14,340 nt of DNA from Actinomycetes bacterium (GTDB lineage: Bacteria; Actinomycetota; Actinomycetes; Actinomycetales; Cellulomonadaceae), in NCBI GenBank assembly GCA_023418375.1, contig JAEZZV010000333.1:1-14340 (forward strand). The letters are read 5' to 3'. A program made the position numbers and the translations under genes. The notes below the pieces were generated by a model. It searched no databases. It was not told where the DNA came from and saw only the letters and a list, made by a program, of their open reading frames with translations. Positions 1-6,260 of this stretch are shown here, piece by piece. Each line of letters starts with the position of its first letter. The stretch's first letter is position 1.

Positions 1-578
1 GCCTCCGACTGGGCGGCCTCGCGGGCCGGCGTCTGGAGCGCGCGCTCGAGGTCGGCGTCCGCGCGGATGCCGCGGACCCGCACGCCGAGCACCTCCAGCC
101 CGGTCGCGGTCACGCGCTCGTCGACGCGCAAGGCCCCGCCCACGCGGGTGCCCAGCGCGCCGGTAGCCGTGGCGACGGCCTCGGGCAGCGTCATCTCCGC
201 GACGGCGTCCATGACGTGCCCGGCCGCCAGCTCGCCGAGCAGGTGGGCCACCTGCTCGAGCGGGGTGGCGGTCCAGCGGCCGGTGGCCGGGTCGATGCCC
301 AGGTCCAGGCGCCGCGTCGCCAGCTCGGGGTCGGCGAACCGGTAGCTCACCGTGACCTGCGCGGTGACCTCCTGGAGATCGGCGGTGCGGGCGTGCGCCA
401 CGAGCGGCAGCTCGCGGTCGTCCACGGGCACCTCCGAGAGCACCGCCGCCAGCGGCCGGAACCAGAAGGCCAGGCCGACGCCGGACCGGCGCACCCGGCC
501 GCCCGACATCTGGACGACGTGCGCGGTGGGGGCGGCGCGCAGGTGCCGCACGAACGGGTAGCGGGTGATGGTGGCCAT
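1..578 (-). CDS. SPFH/band-7 domain protein, 3' end outside the window
   Basis: The visible part is the first 192 codons, opening MATITRYPFVRHLRAAPTAH. The frame is unbroken and has the SPFH (stomatin/prohibitin/flotillin) pattern: a stretch near residues 52-80 reading VDDRELPLVAHARTADLQEV then VTAQVTVSYRF, a helical AVAEMTLPEAVATATGAL region, and GLEVLGVRVRGIRAD leading to ALQTPAREAAQSEA, where the coiled coil of these proteins usually begins. There is no N-terminal membrane segment, so this is probably a peripheral or soluble member that assembles into oligomers. The ATG at 578 is well supported: AGGAGG lies 7 bases upstream on the minus strand. The gene is divergent from a NrtR-type regulator, and its promoter (-35 TTGACG, -10 TATCGT, 17-base spacer) is covered by two copies of an operator-like repeat. 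Family assignment is firm. The function is unknown, and a role in membrane or redox stress is inference only. Confidence 0.82.
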   Translation of the reverse strand, partial: MATITRYPFVRHLRAAPTAHVVQMSGGRVRRSGVGLAFWFRPLAAVLSEVPVDDRELPLVAHARTADLQEVTAQVTVSYRFADPELATRRLDLGIDPATGRWTATPLEQVAHLLGELAAGHVMDAVAEMTLPEAVATATGALGTRVGGALRVDERVTATGLEVLGVRVRGIRADADLERALQTPAREAAQSE

Positions 579-601
579 GGTCGACCTCCTGTCGATCGTC
601 G

Positions 602-660
602 GTTTCTCGTCACTACGACGATAAACCTCCCCCTGTTTCTCGTCAAGGTGACGAGATAAG
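602..660. promoter_or_regulatory. Tandem operator-like sites, probable binding sites of the adjacent NrtR-type regulator
   Basis: Two imperfect palindromes share the layout GTTTC then TCGTC-N5-GACGA then an A/T-rich tail. Site 1 occupies 602-626 (core arms 607-611 and 617-621) and site 2 occupies 635-660 (core arms 640-644 and 650-654). The centres are 33 bases apart, about three helical turns, so two dimers would sit on the same face. Site 1 covers the -10 and site 2 the -35 of the SPFH promoter, and site 2 reaches to within 8 bases of the regulator's start codon and overlaps its weak ribosome binding site. This predicts joint repression of both divergent genes. The repeats are seen directly; that the adjacent regulator binds them is inferred from position. 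Confidence 0.65.
618..646 (-). promoter_or_regulatory. Sigma-70-like promoter of the SPFH gene
   Basis: On the minus strand, TTGACG (641-646) and TATCGT (618-623) are separated by exactly 17 bases, a good match to the housekeeping promoter consensus. Transcription would start near 611, leaving a leader of about 33 bases that carries the AGGAGG site. The local base composition is much lower in GC than the flanking genes. Both hexamers fall inside the two repeated operator-like sites, so a repressor bound there would block polymerase. No equally good promoter was found for the plus-strand regulator gene; GATAAG at 655-660 could serve as its -10 and would give a nearly leaderless transcript. Confidence 0.6.
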
Positions 661-668
661 GTGCGCGC

Positions 669-1364
669 ATGGCGTACGACCCGACCGCCTTCCCTCCTGT
701 CGCGGTGACCGTCGACCTCGTCGTGCTCACGCTCCGCCGCGGCGCGCTGCACGTGCTGCTCGTCGAGCGTGGCGAGGAGCCGTTCCGCGGCCGCCTCGCT
801 CTGCCGGGCGGGTTCGTGCGCCCGGACGAGACGCTCGACGACGCCGCCGCCCGCGAGCTCGCGGAGGAGACCGGCCTCCGCGACGTCCCCGGCCACCTCG
901 AACAGCTGCGCAGCTACGGCGACCCGGCACGCGACCCGCGGATGCGCGTGGTCTCCGTGGCCTACCTCGCGCTCGCCCCCGACCTCCCCGAGCCGGCCGC
1001 CGGCACCGACGCCGCCGACGCGCGGTGGGTGCCCGTGGCCCGCGCGTCGGGCAGCGCGCTCGCCTTCGACCACCGCGTGATCCTGGCCGACGGCGTCGAG
1101 CGCGCCCGCGCGAAGCTCGAGTACACCTCGCTCGCCACCGCGTTCTGCCCGCCGGAGTTCACCGTGGCGGACCTGCGCGCTGTCTACGAAGCCGTGTGGG
1201 GTGCCGAGCTCGACCCGCGGAACTTCCACCGCAAGGTGACGAGCACGCCCGGCCTGCTGGTCGACACCGGCCGCACCCGGACCGAGGGTCGCGGTCGACC
1301 CGCCGCCCTCTACCGCGCCGGCGTCGCGCGGACCCTCCAGCCGCCCTTCACGCGCGACGGCTGA
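669..1364 (+). CDS. NrtR-type transcriptional regulator: Nudix domain fused to a C-terminal winged helix
   Basis: The 231-residue protein has an N-terminal Nudix fold (about 10-145) and a C-terminal winged helix (about 150-225, from EYTSLATAFCPPEFTVADLR to RGRPAALYRAG). This is the architecture of NrtR, which regulates NAD metabolism genes and is typically released from DNA by ADP-ribose or a related NAD product. The Nudix box (residues 48-70) is complete: Gly48, Glu54, Arg62-Glu63 and Glu66-Glu67 with Gly69, so all metal-binding and catalytic positions are present. This is unusual for a pure sensor, since many family members have decayed boxes, and the protein might still hydrolyse an ADP-ribose-type substrate. 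The ATG at 669 has only a weak AAGG site in front of it. The divergent SPFH gene and the two operator-like repeats between them suggest a local repressor that also controls itself. No NAD biosynthesis gene is visible nearby. Family is confident; ligand is inferred. Confidence 0.85.
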   Translation: MAYDPTAFPPVAVTVDLVVLTLRRGALHVLLVERGEEPFRGRLALPGGFVRPDETLDDAAARELAEETGLRDVPGHLEQLRSYGDPARDPRMRVVSVAYLALAPDLPEPAAGTDAADARWVPVARASGSALAFDHRVILADGVERARAKLEYTSLATAFCPPEFTVADLRAVYEAVWGAELDPRNFHRKVTSTPGLLVDTGRTRTEGRGRPAALYRAGVARTLQPPFTRDG

Positions 1365-1375
1365 GAGGCCCGTCG
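1355..1375 (+). terminator. Short GC-rich hairpin at the end of the Nudix regulator gene
   Basis: CGACGG (1355-1360) is repeated as its exact inverse CCGTCG (1370-1375) around a 9-base loop that holds the TGA stop codon. It lies in the 37-base gap between two convergent genes and could help stop transcription, but the stem is only six pairs and no T-tract follows. Weak call. Confidence 0.25.
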
Positions 1376-1384
1376 GCGACGCTG

Positions 1385-1414
1385 CTCAGACCAGGCGCCC
1401 CTCAGACCAGGCGC
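1385..1414. repeat. 14-base direct duplication at the 3' end of the AlkZ-like gene
   Basis: CTCAGACCAGGCGC occurs at 1385-1398 and again at 1401-1414, a period of 16 bases. The copy at 1401-1414 encodes the last codons and the TGA stop of the minus-strand AlkZ-like gene. The other copy lies just beyond the stop in a different frame. It looks like a slippage duplication and has no evident role. Confidence 0.6.
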
Positions 1415-2484
1415 ACCTCGCCCGGACCCTCCGACACGAATGCGCGGACCACGGCACCCTCGGCCAGCGCCGCGTCCTCCTCGCCCGTCGTGAACGGCCG
1501 TACCGGCCGCACGACGACGTCGTCGCCGCTCACCTCCCACGTGGCTGCGACGAAGCCGTCCACCAGCACCGTCGCGTGCACCATCGAGTAGCCGGGCATG
1601 ACGTGCCCCCGCGCGTCGTGGGGCAGGATGCGGGCCCGGTCGCGGTGGCCGAGCACCGCGTTGTCGAACGCGCCGAGGAAGCGCACCGGCGCCTCGGTGT
1701 CGGCTGGTGCGCGCGGGGCGTCGGGGAGGTCGAGCAGCTCGGTGCCGTCCGGGCCTGCGACGATCCGCAGCTCGGCCCGAATGCCGTCGACGACCTCGCG
1801 AAGCCGCGTCAGCCCCGACCATGCCTGCACGTCCATCACGCCGGCCGGGCCGAAGGCCGCGAGGTACCGCCGGACGAGCCGCTCGGCGTCGGGCAGGGCC
1901 GTAGGCCCGCCCAGCCAGGCCTCCGCCGTGCTCAGCCCGATCGCGCGTCGGCTCCACCACGACCCCCACGCCGACGTCGCGGGGTCGTGCACCACCGGCG
2001 TGAGGGACTCGACGGCCGCGACGAGCACCGCGCCGCGCCGTCCCGGGAACCGTTCGGCCAGGACGCCGGCCACCTCCCGGCGCGTCCGGACCTCGTCGCC
2101 CAGCGCCTCCCGGGCCGCCTCCACCAGCTCGCCGACGTCGATGCCGTCCGTCTGTGCGCGGTAGTACGGCGAACGCAGGAGGCGGTCGAGCATCGGCTGC
2201 ACCGTGGGCCGCAGCCAGGCGTAGTCGTCGGCGGCGAGGAGGTGCTGGGTGCCGCGCAGCAGGGGCGTGCGGACGAGCGTGCGATCACGGACCAGGCGGC
2301 CGACGTCGTCGCGCGCCAGAGTCGGGATGCGCGCGCGCAGCGCCACGATCGCCCAGTTCGGCTCCTGCGCCTGCACCGCCACGAGGTGCCGGACGACGTC
2401 GGGCGCCGTCGCGCCGAGATCGCCCAGCAGACCCTGGCGCGCCAGGAACGTGCGGTTCAGTGCCCGAAGCCCGATCCGGTCCAT
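1402..2484 (-). CDS. AlkZ-like winged-helix protein (HTH_42 family), putative DNA glycosylase
   Basis: From the ATG at 2484 the protein has 360 residues and begins MDRIGLRALNRTFLARQGLL. It belongs to the HTH_42 family, in which Streptomyces sahachiroi AlkZ excises crosslinked or alkylated bases and Escherichia coli YcaQ (AlkX) acts on interstrand crosslinks. The catalytic Gln-x-Gln pair of the AlkZ branch is present as Q38-A-Q40 in LVAVQAQEPN, at nearly the same distance from the N-terminus as in AlkZ. The family motif LLRGTQHLLAADDYAWLRP follows at about 74-92, and the C-terminal half is a beta-rich domain. An upstream ATG at 2526 would add 14 residues. I prefer 2484 because family similarity begins there, although neither start has a strong ribosome binding site. 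The gene lies 51 bases after the glycosyltransferase on the same strand and may be cotranscribed. Base-excision activity is inferred from the motif. Confidence 0.78.
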   Translation of the reverse strand: MDRIGLRALNRTFLARQGLLGDLGATAPDVVRHLVAVQAQEPNWAIVALRARIPTLARDDVGRLVRDRTLVRTPLLRGTQHLLAADDYAWLRPTVQPMLDRLLRSPYYRAQTDGIDVGELVEAAREALGDEVRTRREVAGVLAERFPGRRGAVLVAAVESLTPVVHDPATSAWGSWWSRRAIGLSTAEAWLGGPTALPDAERLVRRYLAAFGPAGVMDVQAWSGLTRLREVVDGIRAELRIVAGPDGTELLDLPDAPRAPADTEAPVRFLGAFDNAVLGHRDRARILPHDARGHVMPGYSMVHATVLVDGFVAATWEVSGDDVVVRPVRPFTTGEEDAALAEGAVVRAFVSEGPGEVRLV

Positions 2485-2535
2485 CGCGCCACCGTACGAG
2501 CGGTACCGGTCAGGTCCTGACCGCATCCGGCGGCC

Positions 2536-4032
2536 TCAGGCGTCGAGGTGCACCACCTGGTCCCAGATCGCGCTCCAGGGGCCCGTCGTGCCGTCGCACG
2601 CGAGCACGGCGCCGCCCTGTTCCTCGTTCTCCAGGCCGAGCCCGTTGTCGATCCGTGCGACCGCCCGGCAGCCGTCCGCCCACTCCGGGCCGACCTCCCC
2701 GTACCCGACGAGCACGAACGGCCCGTCCTGCGCGTCGGGGGGCGGCCCCCAGTCGCCGTACCCGTTGTGCCCGCTGTAGACGGGGAGCGGCCCCCCGTAC
2801 CACTCGAGCGCCCCGGCCTCCCCGTAGTTCGCGGTGAGGACGAGCTCGGCGCCGGACTCGCGAGCGGCTGCCGACACGGTCTCCGCGAAGGCGGGCCAGC
2901 CGAGCATCTCGGCCTGGCCGTCGTCGATCTCTACGAGGCCCGAGGACGCGTAGACCGACGCCGGCAGGACCGGCAGGACGATCGGCCACCCGACCACGGC
3001 AGCGGCGGCGAGGACGATCGTCGCCCGTCGGACCCGGCCGGCCGGCCCGGCCCGCACCAGGTCCACGGCCCCCGCGGCGAGGAGGACCGGGAGAAGCCCG
3101 ACGAGGTAGTACGCCTTGCCTCCGGTGACGAGGAAGCCCAGCGTCAGGACCGCGAACGCCCACGCGAACGGCTTCGCCCAGGCGAGCCCGGACGTCCGCC
3201 AGAGCCGGAGCCAGCCGCGCACCCACAACCAGGTCGCCACGGGGCTGACGAGGATCGCCAGCAGCACGACGAAGGCGACCCGTTCCGGAAGGACCAGGTA
3301 CTCGTCGCGGATGTCGGCAGCAAGTTCGAGCTGCGGCCAGCCGTGCGCGGCCTGCCAGAGCAGGTTCGGCGTCCAGATCGCGAGGGCGAGCGCGGCGCCC
3401 GCCCAGGTCCACGGCGAGCGCAGGTGGTGCCGCGTGGCCGGCGTGGCGAGCGCGCCGAGCACCAACCCGCCGAGCAGGAACGCGACGAGGTGCTTGTTCT
3501 GGAGCCCGATCCCGGCGACGGCCCCGACTGCGAGCCACAGGCGCGGCCTGTCCGTTCGCAGCGCGCGCGCCGCGAGCAGGGTGACCGCGACCCAGAAGAA
3601 CGTGTCCACGGTCGCCGTCGACAGCCAGTGCCCCAGCCCGACGACGACGACGCCCGTCCCGACGGTCACAGCCGTCACCGTCTGCGTCGTGCGGTCGCCG
3701 CCGAGCTCGCGCGCGAGCAGGGCGGACATGACGACGACGGCCGCCATGAGCACCGCCGCCGGCGCGTGCAGGGCGACGACCGACCCGGGCGCGACGGCGT
3801 CGGCGATCCTGGCCAGCAGGGGAGTGAGCGCGGGCTGGTCGGGGTAGCCCCAATCGAGGCGATGCCCGGCGGCGACGAAGTACAGCTCGTCGCGGTGCGG
3901 CCCGTAGCGGCCCGCCAGCGCGAGGAGGATCACGAGGAGACCGCCGGCGGTCAGGAGCACGGGGCGCCAGGCGGCGGGGGGCGGCTCGTCGCGGACCACG
4001 GGGGCGGTGCCGGGCGTGGCTGGCGTGACCAT
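2536..4032 (-). CDS. Glycosyltransferase family 39 (ArnT/PMT-like) integral membrane protein
   Basis: The 498-residue protein has about ten hydrophobic segments from residue 24 to about 350, then a hydrophilic C-terminal domain of about 140 residues that would sit outside the membrane. The first loop carries GRYGPHRDELYF with the Asp48-Glu49 pair expected for the catalytic aspartate of the PMT/ArnT superfamily, followed by WGYPDQPALTPLLA. Such enzymes use a polyprenyl-phosphate sugar and transfer the sugar to a lipid, cell-wall polymer or protein on the outer face of the membrane. The acceptor cannot be read from the sequence. The C-terminal domain has an alpha/beta look (ELVLTANYGEAGALEWYG, GPFVLVGYGEVGPEWADGC), as in other actinobacterial GT39 proteins. 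The ATG at 4032 has only a weak GGAG in front of it. The gene is divergent from the ABC importer and shares a 179-base upstream region with it. Confidence 0.83.
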   Translation of the reverse strand: MVTPATPGTAPVVRDEPPPAAWRPVLLTAGGLLVILLALAGRYGPHRDELYFVAAGHRLDWGYPDQPALTPLLARIADAVAPGSVVALHAPAAVLMAAVVVMSALLARELGGDRTTQTVTAVTVGTGVVVVGLGHWLSTATVDTFFWVAVTLLAARALRTDRPRLWLAVGAVAGIGLQNKHLVAFLLGGLVLGALATPATRHHLRSPWTWAGAALALAIWTPNLLWQAAHGWPQLELAADIRDEYLVLPERVAFVVLLAILVSPVATWLWVRGWLRLWRTSGLAWAKPFAWAFAVLTLGFLVTGGKAYYLVGLLPVLLAAGAVDLVRAGPAGRVRRATIVLAAAAVVGWPIVLPVLPASVYASSGLVEIDDGQAEMLGWPAFAETVSAAARESGAELVLTANYGEAGALEWYGGPLPVYSGHNGYGDWGPPPDAQDGPFVLVGYGEVGPEWADGCRAVARIDNGLGLENEEQGGAVLACDGTTGPWSAIWDQVVHLDA

Positions 4033-4211
4033 GCTCCGAACTCTGCCGTACCGGGCGTGCCCGCGTGTCTACCTGGTGGAAACGCCATACCAGAACGTGG
4101 ACATGTCTCTACCATCGTGCCGAGGCCCGGCGCGGCTGCTCGCCACCCTGCCGGGAGCCGCCTCGCCCCGCCGCCTTCGACGGTCGCCCGCGCCGTCCGA
4201 AAGGAACCGCC
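4033..4211. promoter_or_regulatory. Divergent promoter region between the GT39 gene and the ABC importer operon
   Basis: This 179-base gap has a stretch (about 4065-4120) close to half A+T, in contrast to the very GC-rich genes around it, as expected of a promoter. Within it CTGGT (4073-4077) and ACCAG (4089-4093) form an inverted repeat with an 11-base spacer, and TGTCTACC (4066-4073) is echoed by TGTCTCTACC (4104-4113). TACCAT at 4110-4115 is a possible plus-strand -10, but I found no convincing -35. No T-box, uptake-type riboswitch or leader peptide was recognised. The remaining 4120-4200 is GC-rich leader before the AAAGGA ribosome binding site. Confidence 0.4.
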
Positions 4212-5258
4212 GTGAAGCTCCACCGGTCAGCCACGCGCACCACCCTCCTCGCCGCGGCGCTCGCCCCGGCCCTGCTCCTGGCCGCGTGCAGCGGCTCCGA
4301 CGACGGCGGCGAGACCGCCGAGACCGAGACCCCCGCCGCCACCGACGACGGCGGCGACGCCGCGGCCGAGGGTGAGTCCGTCTCCATCGGCATCAGCCAG
4401 ATCGTCAGCCACCCCTCGCTCGACGCCGCGCGCGACGGCTTCAAGGCCGCGCTCGAGGACGCGGGCTACGACGTCGACTGGGACGAGCAGAACGCCCAGG
4501 GCGACCAGTCGATCGCCGCGTCCATCGCCGGCGCGTTCGCGTCCGAGGACCTCGACATGGTCCTCGCGGTCGCGACGCCGACCGCGATCGCCGCCGCGCA
4601 GGCCGTCACCGACATCCCCGTGCTCTTCACCGCCGTGACCGACCCGGTCGGCTCCGCGCTCGTCGAGAGCATGGAGGCCCCCGGCGGCAACGTCACCGGG
4701 ACGTCCGACGCCGTCGACGTCGCCGACATCCTCGAGCTGGTCACGCGCATCGCGCCCGACGCCGAGACCGTCGGCATCGTCTACAACGCGGGCGAGCCCA
4801 ACGCGGTCACGCAGGTCGAGTGGGCGCAGGACGCCGCCGAGGAGCTCGGCCTGACGATCGAGCTCGCGACCGCCGACACCTCCGGTGCGGTGCAGCAGGC
4901 CGCCGACTCCCTCGACGTCGACGCGTTCTTCGTCATCACCGACAACACCGTGGTGAGCGCTCTCGAGACGCTCATCCAGGTCGCCGAGAACAAGCAGATC
5001 CCGGTCATCGCCTCCGAGGGCGACTCCGTGGCCCGCGGCGCCATCGCGACCATCGGCATCGACTACTACGCGCTCGGCTACCAGACCGGCGAGATGGCCG
5101 TCCGGATCCTCTCCGGCGAGGCCGAGGCGGCCACGACGCCCGTCGAGGTGCAGACCGAGCTCGCGCTCTACCTGAACACCGGCGCGGCCGAGCGCATGGG
5201 CGTCACGATCCCCGACGACCTCCTCGCCGAGGCCGACCCGGAGAACATCACCGAGTAG
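4212..5258 (+). CDS. ABC importer substrate-binding lipoprotein, TrpX-type (ABC_sub_bind family)
   Basis: The GTG at 4212 gives a 348-residue lipoprotein precursor: MKLHRSATRT, a hydrophobic stretch, then the lipobox LLAAC with the acylated cysteine at residue 26. A D/E/T/A-rich tether follows to about residue 57. The mature domain (ISIGISQIVSHPSLDAARDGF-like start, then LAVATPTAIAAAQAVTDIPVLFTAVTDPVGSALV and GGNVTGTSDAVD) is typical of the family that includes TrpX of the TrpXYZ aromatic amino acid importer. Permease and ATPase genes follow, so the importer is complete. AAAGGA lies 8 bases before the GTG. An in-frame ATG at 4065 would add 49 polar residues ahead of the signal peptide and is not credible. 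The substrate is unknown; amino acids or related small molecules are the family precedent. Confidence 0.88.
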   Translation: MKLHRSATRTTLLAAALAPALLLAACSGSDDGGETAETETPAATDDGGDAAAEGESVSIGISQIVSHPSLDAARDGFKAALEDAGYDVDWDEQNAQGDQSIAASIAGAFASEDLDMVLAVATPTAIAAAQAVTDIPVLFTAVTDPVGSALVESMEAPGGNVTGTSDAVDVADILELVTRIAPDAETVGIVYNAGEPNAVTQVEWAQDAAEELGLTIELATADTSGAVQQAADSLDVDAFFVITDNTVVSALETLIQVAENKQIPVIASEGDSVARGAIATIGIDYYALGYQTGEMAVRILSGEAEAATTPVEVQTELALYLNTGAAERMGVTIPDDLLAEADPENITE

Positions 5259-5265
5259 CGTTCTG

Positions 5266-5307
5266 GCCGTCGTCCCGGGCAGGGTCCGCCCGGCCCGGGA
5301 CAACGGC
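5266..5307 (+). promoter_or_regulatory. Strong intercistronic hairpin between the binding-protein and permease genes
   Basis: Arms of 15 bases at 5266-5280 and 5293-5307 pair with one mismatch (GCCGT-c-GTCCCGGGC against GCCCGGGAC-a-ACGGC) around a 12-base loop. The hairpin begins 7 bases after the stop codon of the binding-protein gene and ends 21 bases before the permease ribosome binding site. No T-tract follows. Such structures commonly allow a large excess of binding protein over membrane parts, by partial termination or by protecting the upstream message from 3' exonucleases. That role is inferred here. Confidence 0.65.
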
Positions 5308-5339
5308 ACAGCGCCGTCCTACCCCGCCGGAGGCCGACC

Positions 5340-6257
5340 ATGATGATCGCCGTCGAGCTCGGGCTCATCTACGCGGTGATGGCCCTGGGCGTGTACCTGA
5401 CCTTCCGCATCCTCGACTTCGCGGACCTCACCGTCGACGGCAGCTTCACGACGGGCGCCTCGATCGCCGCGATCGGCATCGTGAACGGCATGCCGCCGGC
5501 GCTGGCGACGACGCTGGCGCTCGTCGGCGGCCTGGCCGCGGGCATGATCACCGGCCTGCTGCACACGCGTGGCCGCATCAACGGCCTGCTCGCGGGCATC
5601 CTCACGCAGATCGCGCTGTACTCGATCAACCTGCGGATCATGGGCAAGGCCAACGTGCCGCTGCTGCGCGAGACCACGTTGCTGACACCGCTCGCCGATG
5701 CCGACGCCATCGGGACGTGGCTGAGCGTCGGCATCTTCCTGCTGGTCGCCGTGGTGATCCTCGGCCTGCTGGTGTGGTTCCTGCACACCGACATCGGCCT
5801 GGCCATGCGGGCCACCGGCGACAACCCCGACATGATCCGGTCGTTCGGCGTGAACACCGACCACCAGAAGCTCCTCGGGCTGGCGCTCTCGAACGGCCTG
5901 GTGGCGCTCTGCGGCGCGATCATCGCCCAGTACCAGGGCTTCGCCGACATCGGCATGGGCATCGGCATGATCGTCGCCGGCCTCGCGTCGGTCATCATCG
6001 GCCAGGCGGTCCTCGGCCGGTCGTCTGTGGCGATCGCCGCGGCGGCCGTCGTCCTCGGGTCCGTGCTCTACCGCGTGGTCATCTACCTGGCGCTGAAGGC
6101 GGGTCTGAACCCGAACGACATGAAGCTGATCTCCGCCGTCCTGGTGGTGCTCGCGCTCGTCGTGCCGCAGTGGAAGGGCTTCGCGCGGATGGGTGGCGCG
6201 GTGCGTCGCCGGATGACGGCGATGTCCGAGACGCCGCTGGTCGAGAAGGAGGGCTGA
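5340..6257 (+). CDS. ABC importer permease, TrpY-type (COG4120)
   Basis: This 305-residue integral membrane protein opens MMIAVELGLIYAVMALGVYL and continues with TFRILDFADLTVDGSFTTGA, the characteristic N-terminal sequence of the COG4120 permeases, which partner the ABC_sub_bind lipoproteins and COG1101 ATPases. About eight membrane segments can be drawn. The cytoplasmic loop IGLAMRATGDNPDMIRSFGV (about 155-175) is the likely coupling region with the ATPase. GGAGG at 5329-5333 lies 6 bases before the first of two consecutive ATG codons (5340 and 5343); either could be used. The permease stop is only 3 bases from the ATPase start, so the two are translationally close. Assignment to the family is firm; substrate as for the lipoprotein is unknown. 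Confidence 0.9.
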   Translation: MMIAVELGLIYAVMALGVYLTFRILDFADLTVDGSFTTGASIAAIGIVNGMPPALATTLALVGGLAAGMITGLLHTRGRINGLLAGILTQIALYSINLRIMGKANVPLLRETTLLTPLADADAIGTWLSVGIFLLVAVVILGLLVWFLHTDIGLAMRATGDNPDMIRSFGVNTDHQKLLGLALSNGLVALCGAIIAQYQGFADIGMGIGMIVAGLASVIIGQAVLGRSSVAIAAAAVVLGSVLYRVVIYLALKAGLNPNDMKLISAVLVVLALVVPQWKGFARMGGAVRRRMTAMSETPLVEKEG

Positions 6258-6260
6258 GCG

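Noticed and set aside
1..659. Plus-strand open frames opposite the SPFH gene
   Set aside because: The translations are Arg/Pro/Ser-rich with no family pattern, while the minus strand gives a clean SPFH domain with AGGAGG and a promoter.
4065..4211. N-terminal extension of the importer lipoprotein starting at ATG 4065
   Set aside because: It would place about 49 polar residues before the signal peptide and lipobox. The GTG at 4212 has AAAGGA in front and directly opens a normal lipoprotein signal.
4033..4211. T-box or tryptophan attenuator controlling the TrpXYZ-like operon
   Set aside because: Only 179 bases are available, and no T-box consensus, Trp-codon leader peptide or terminator/antiterminator pair was found.
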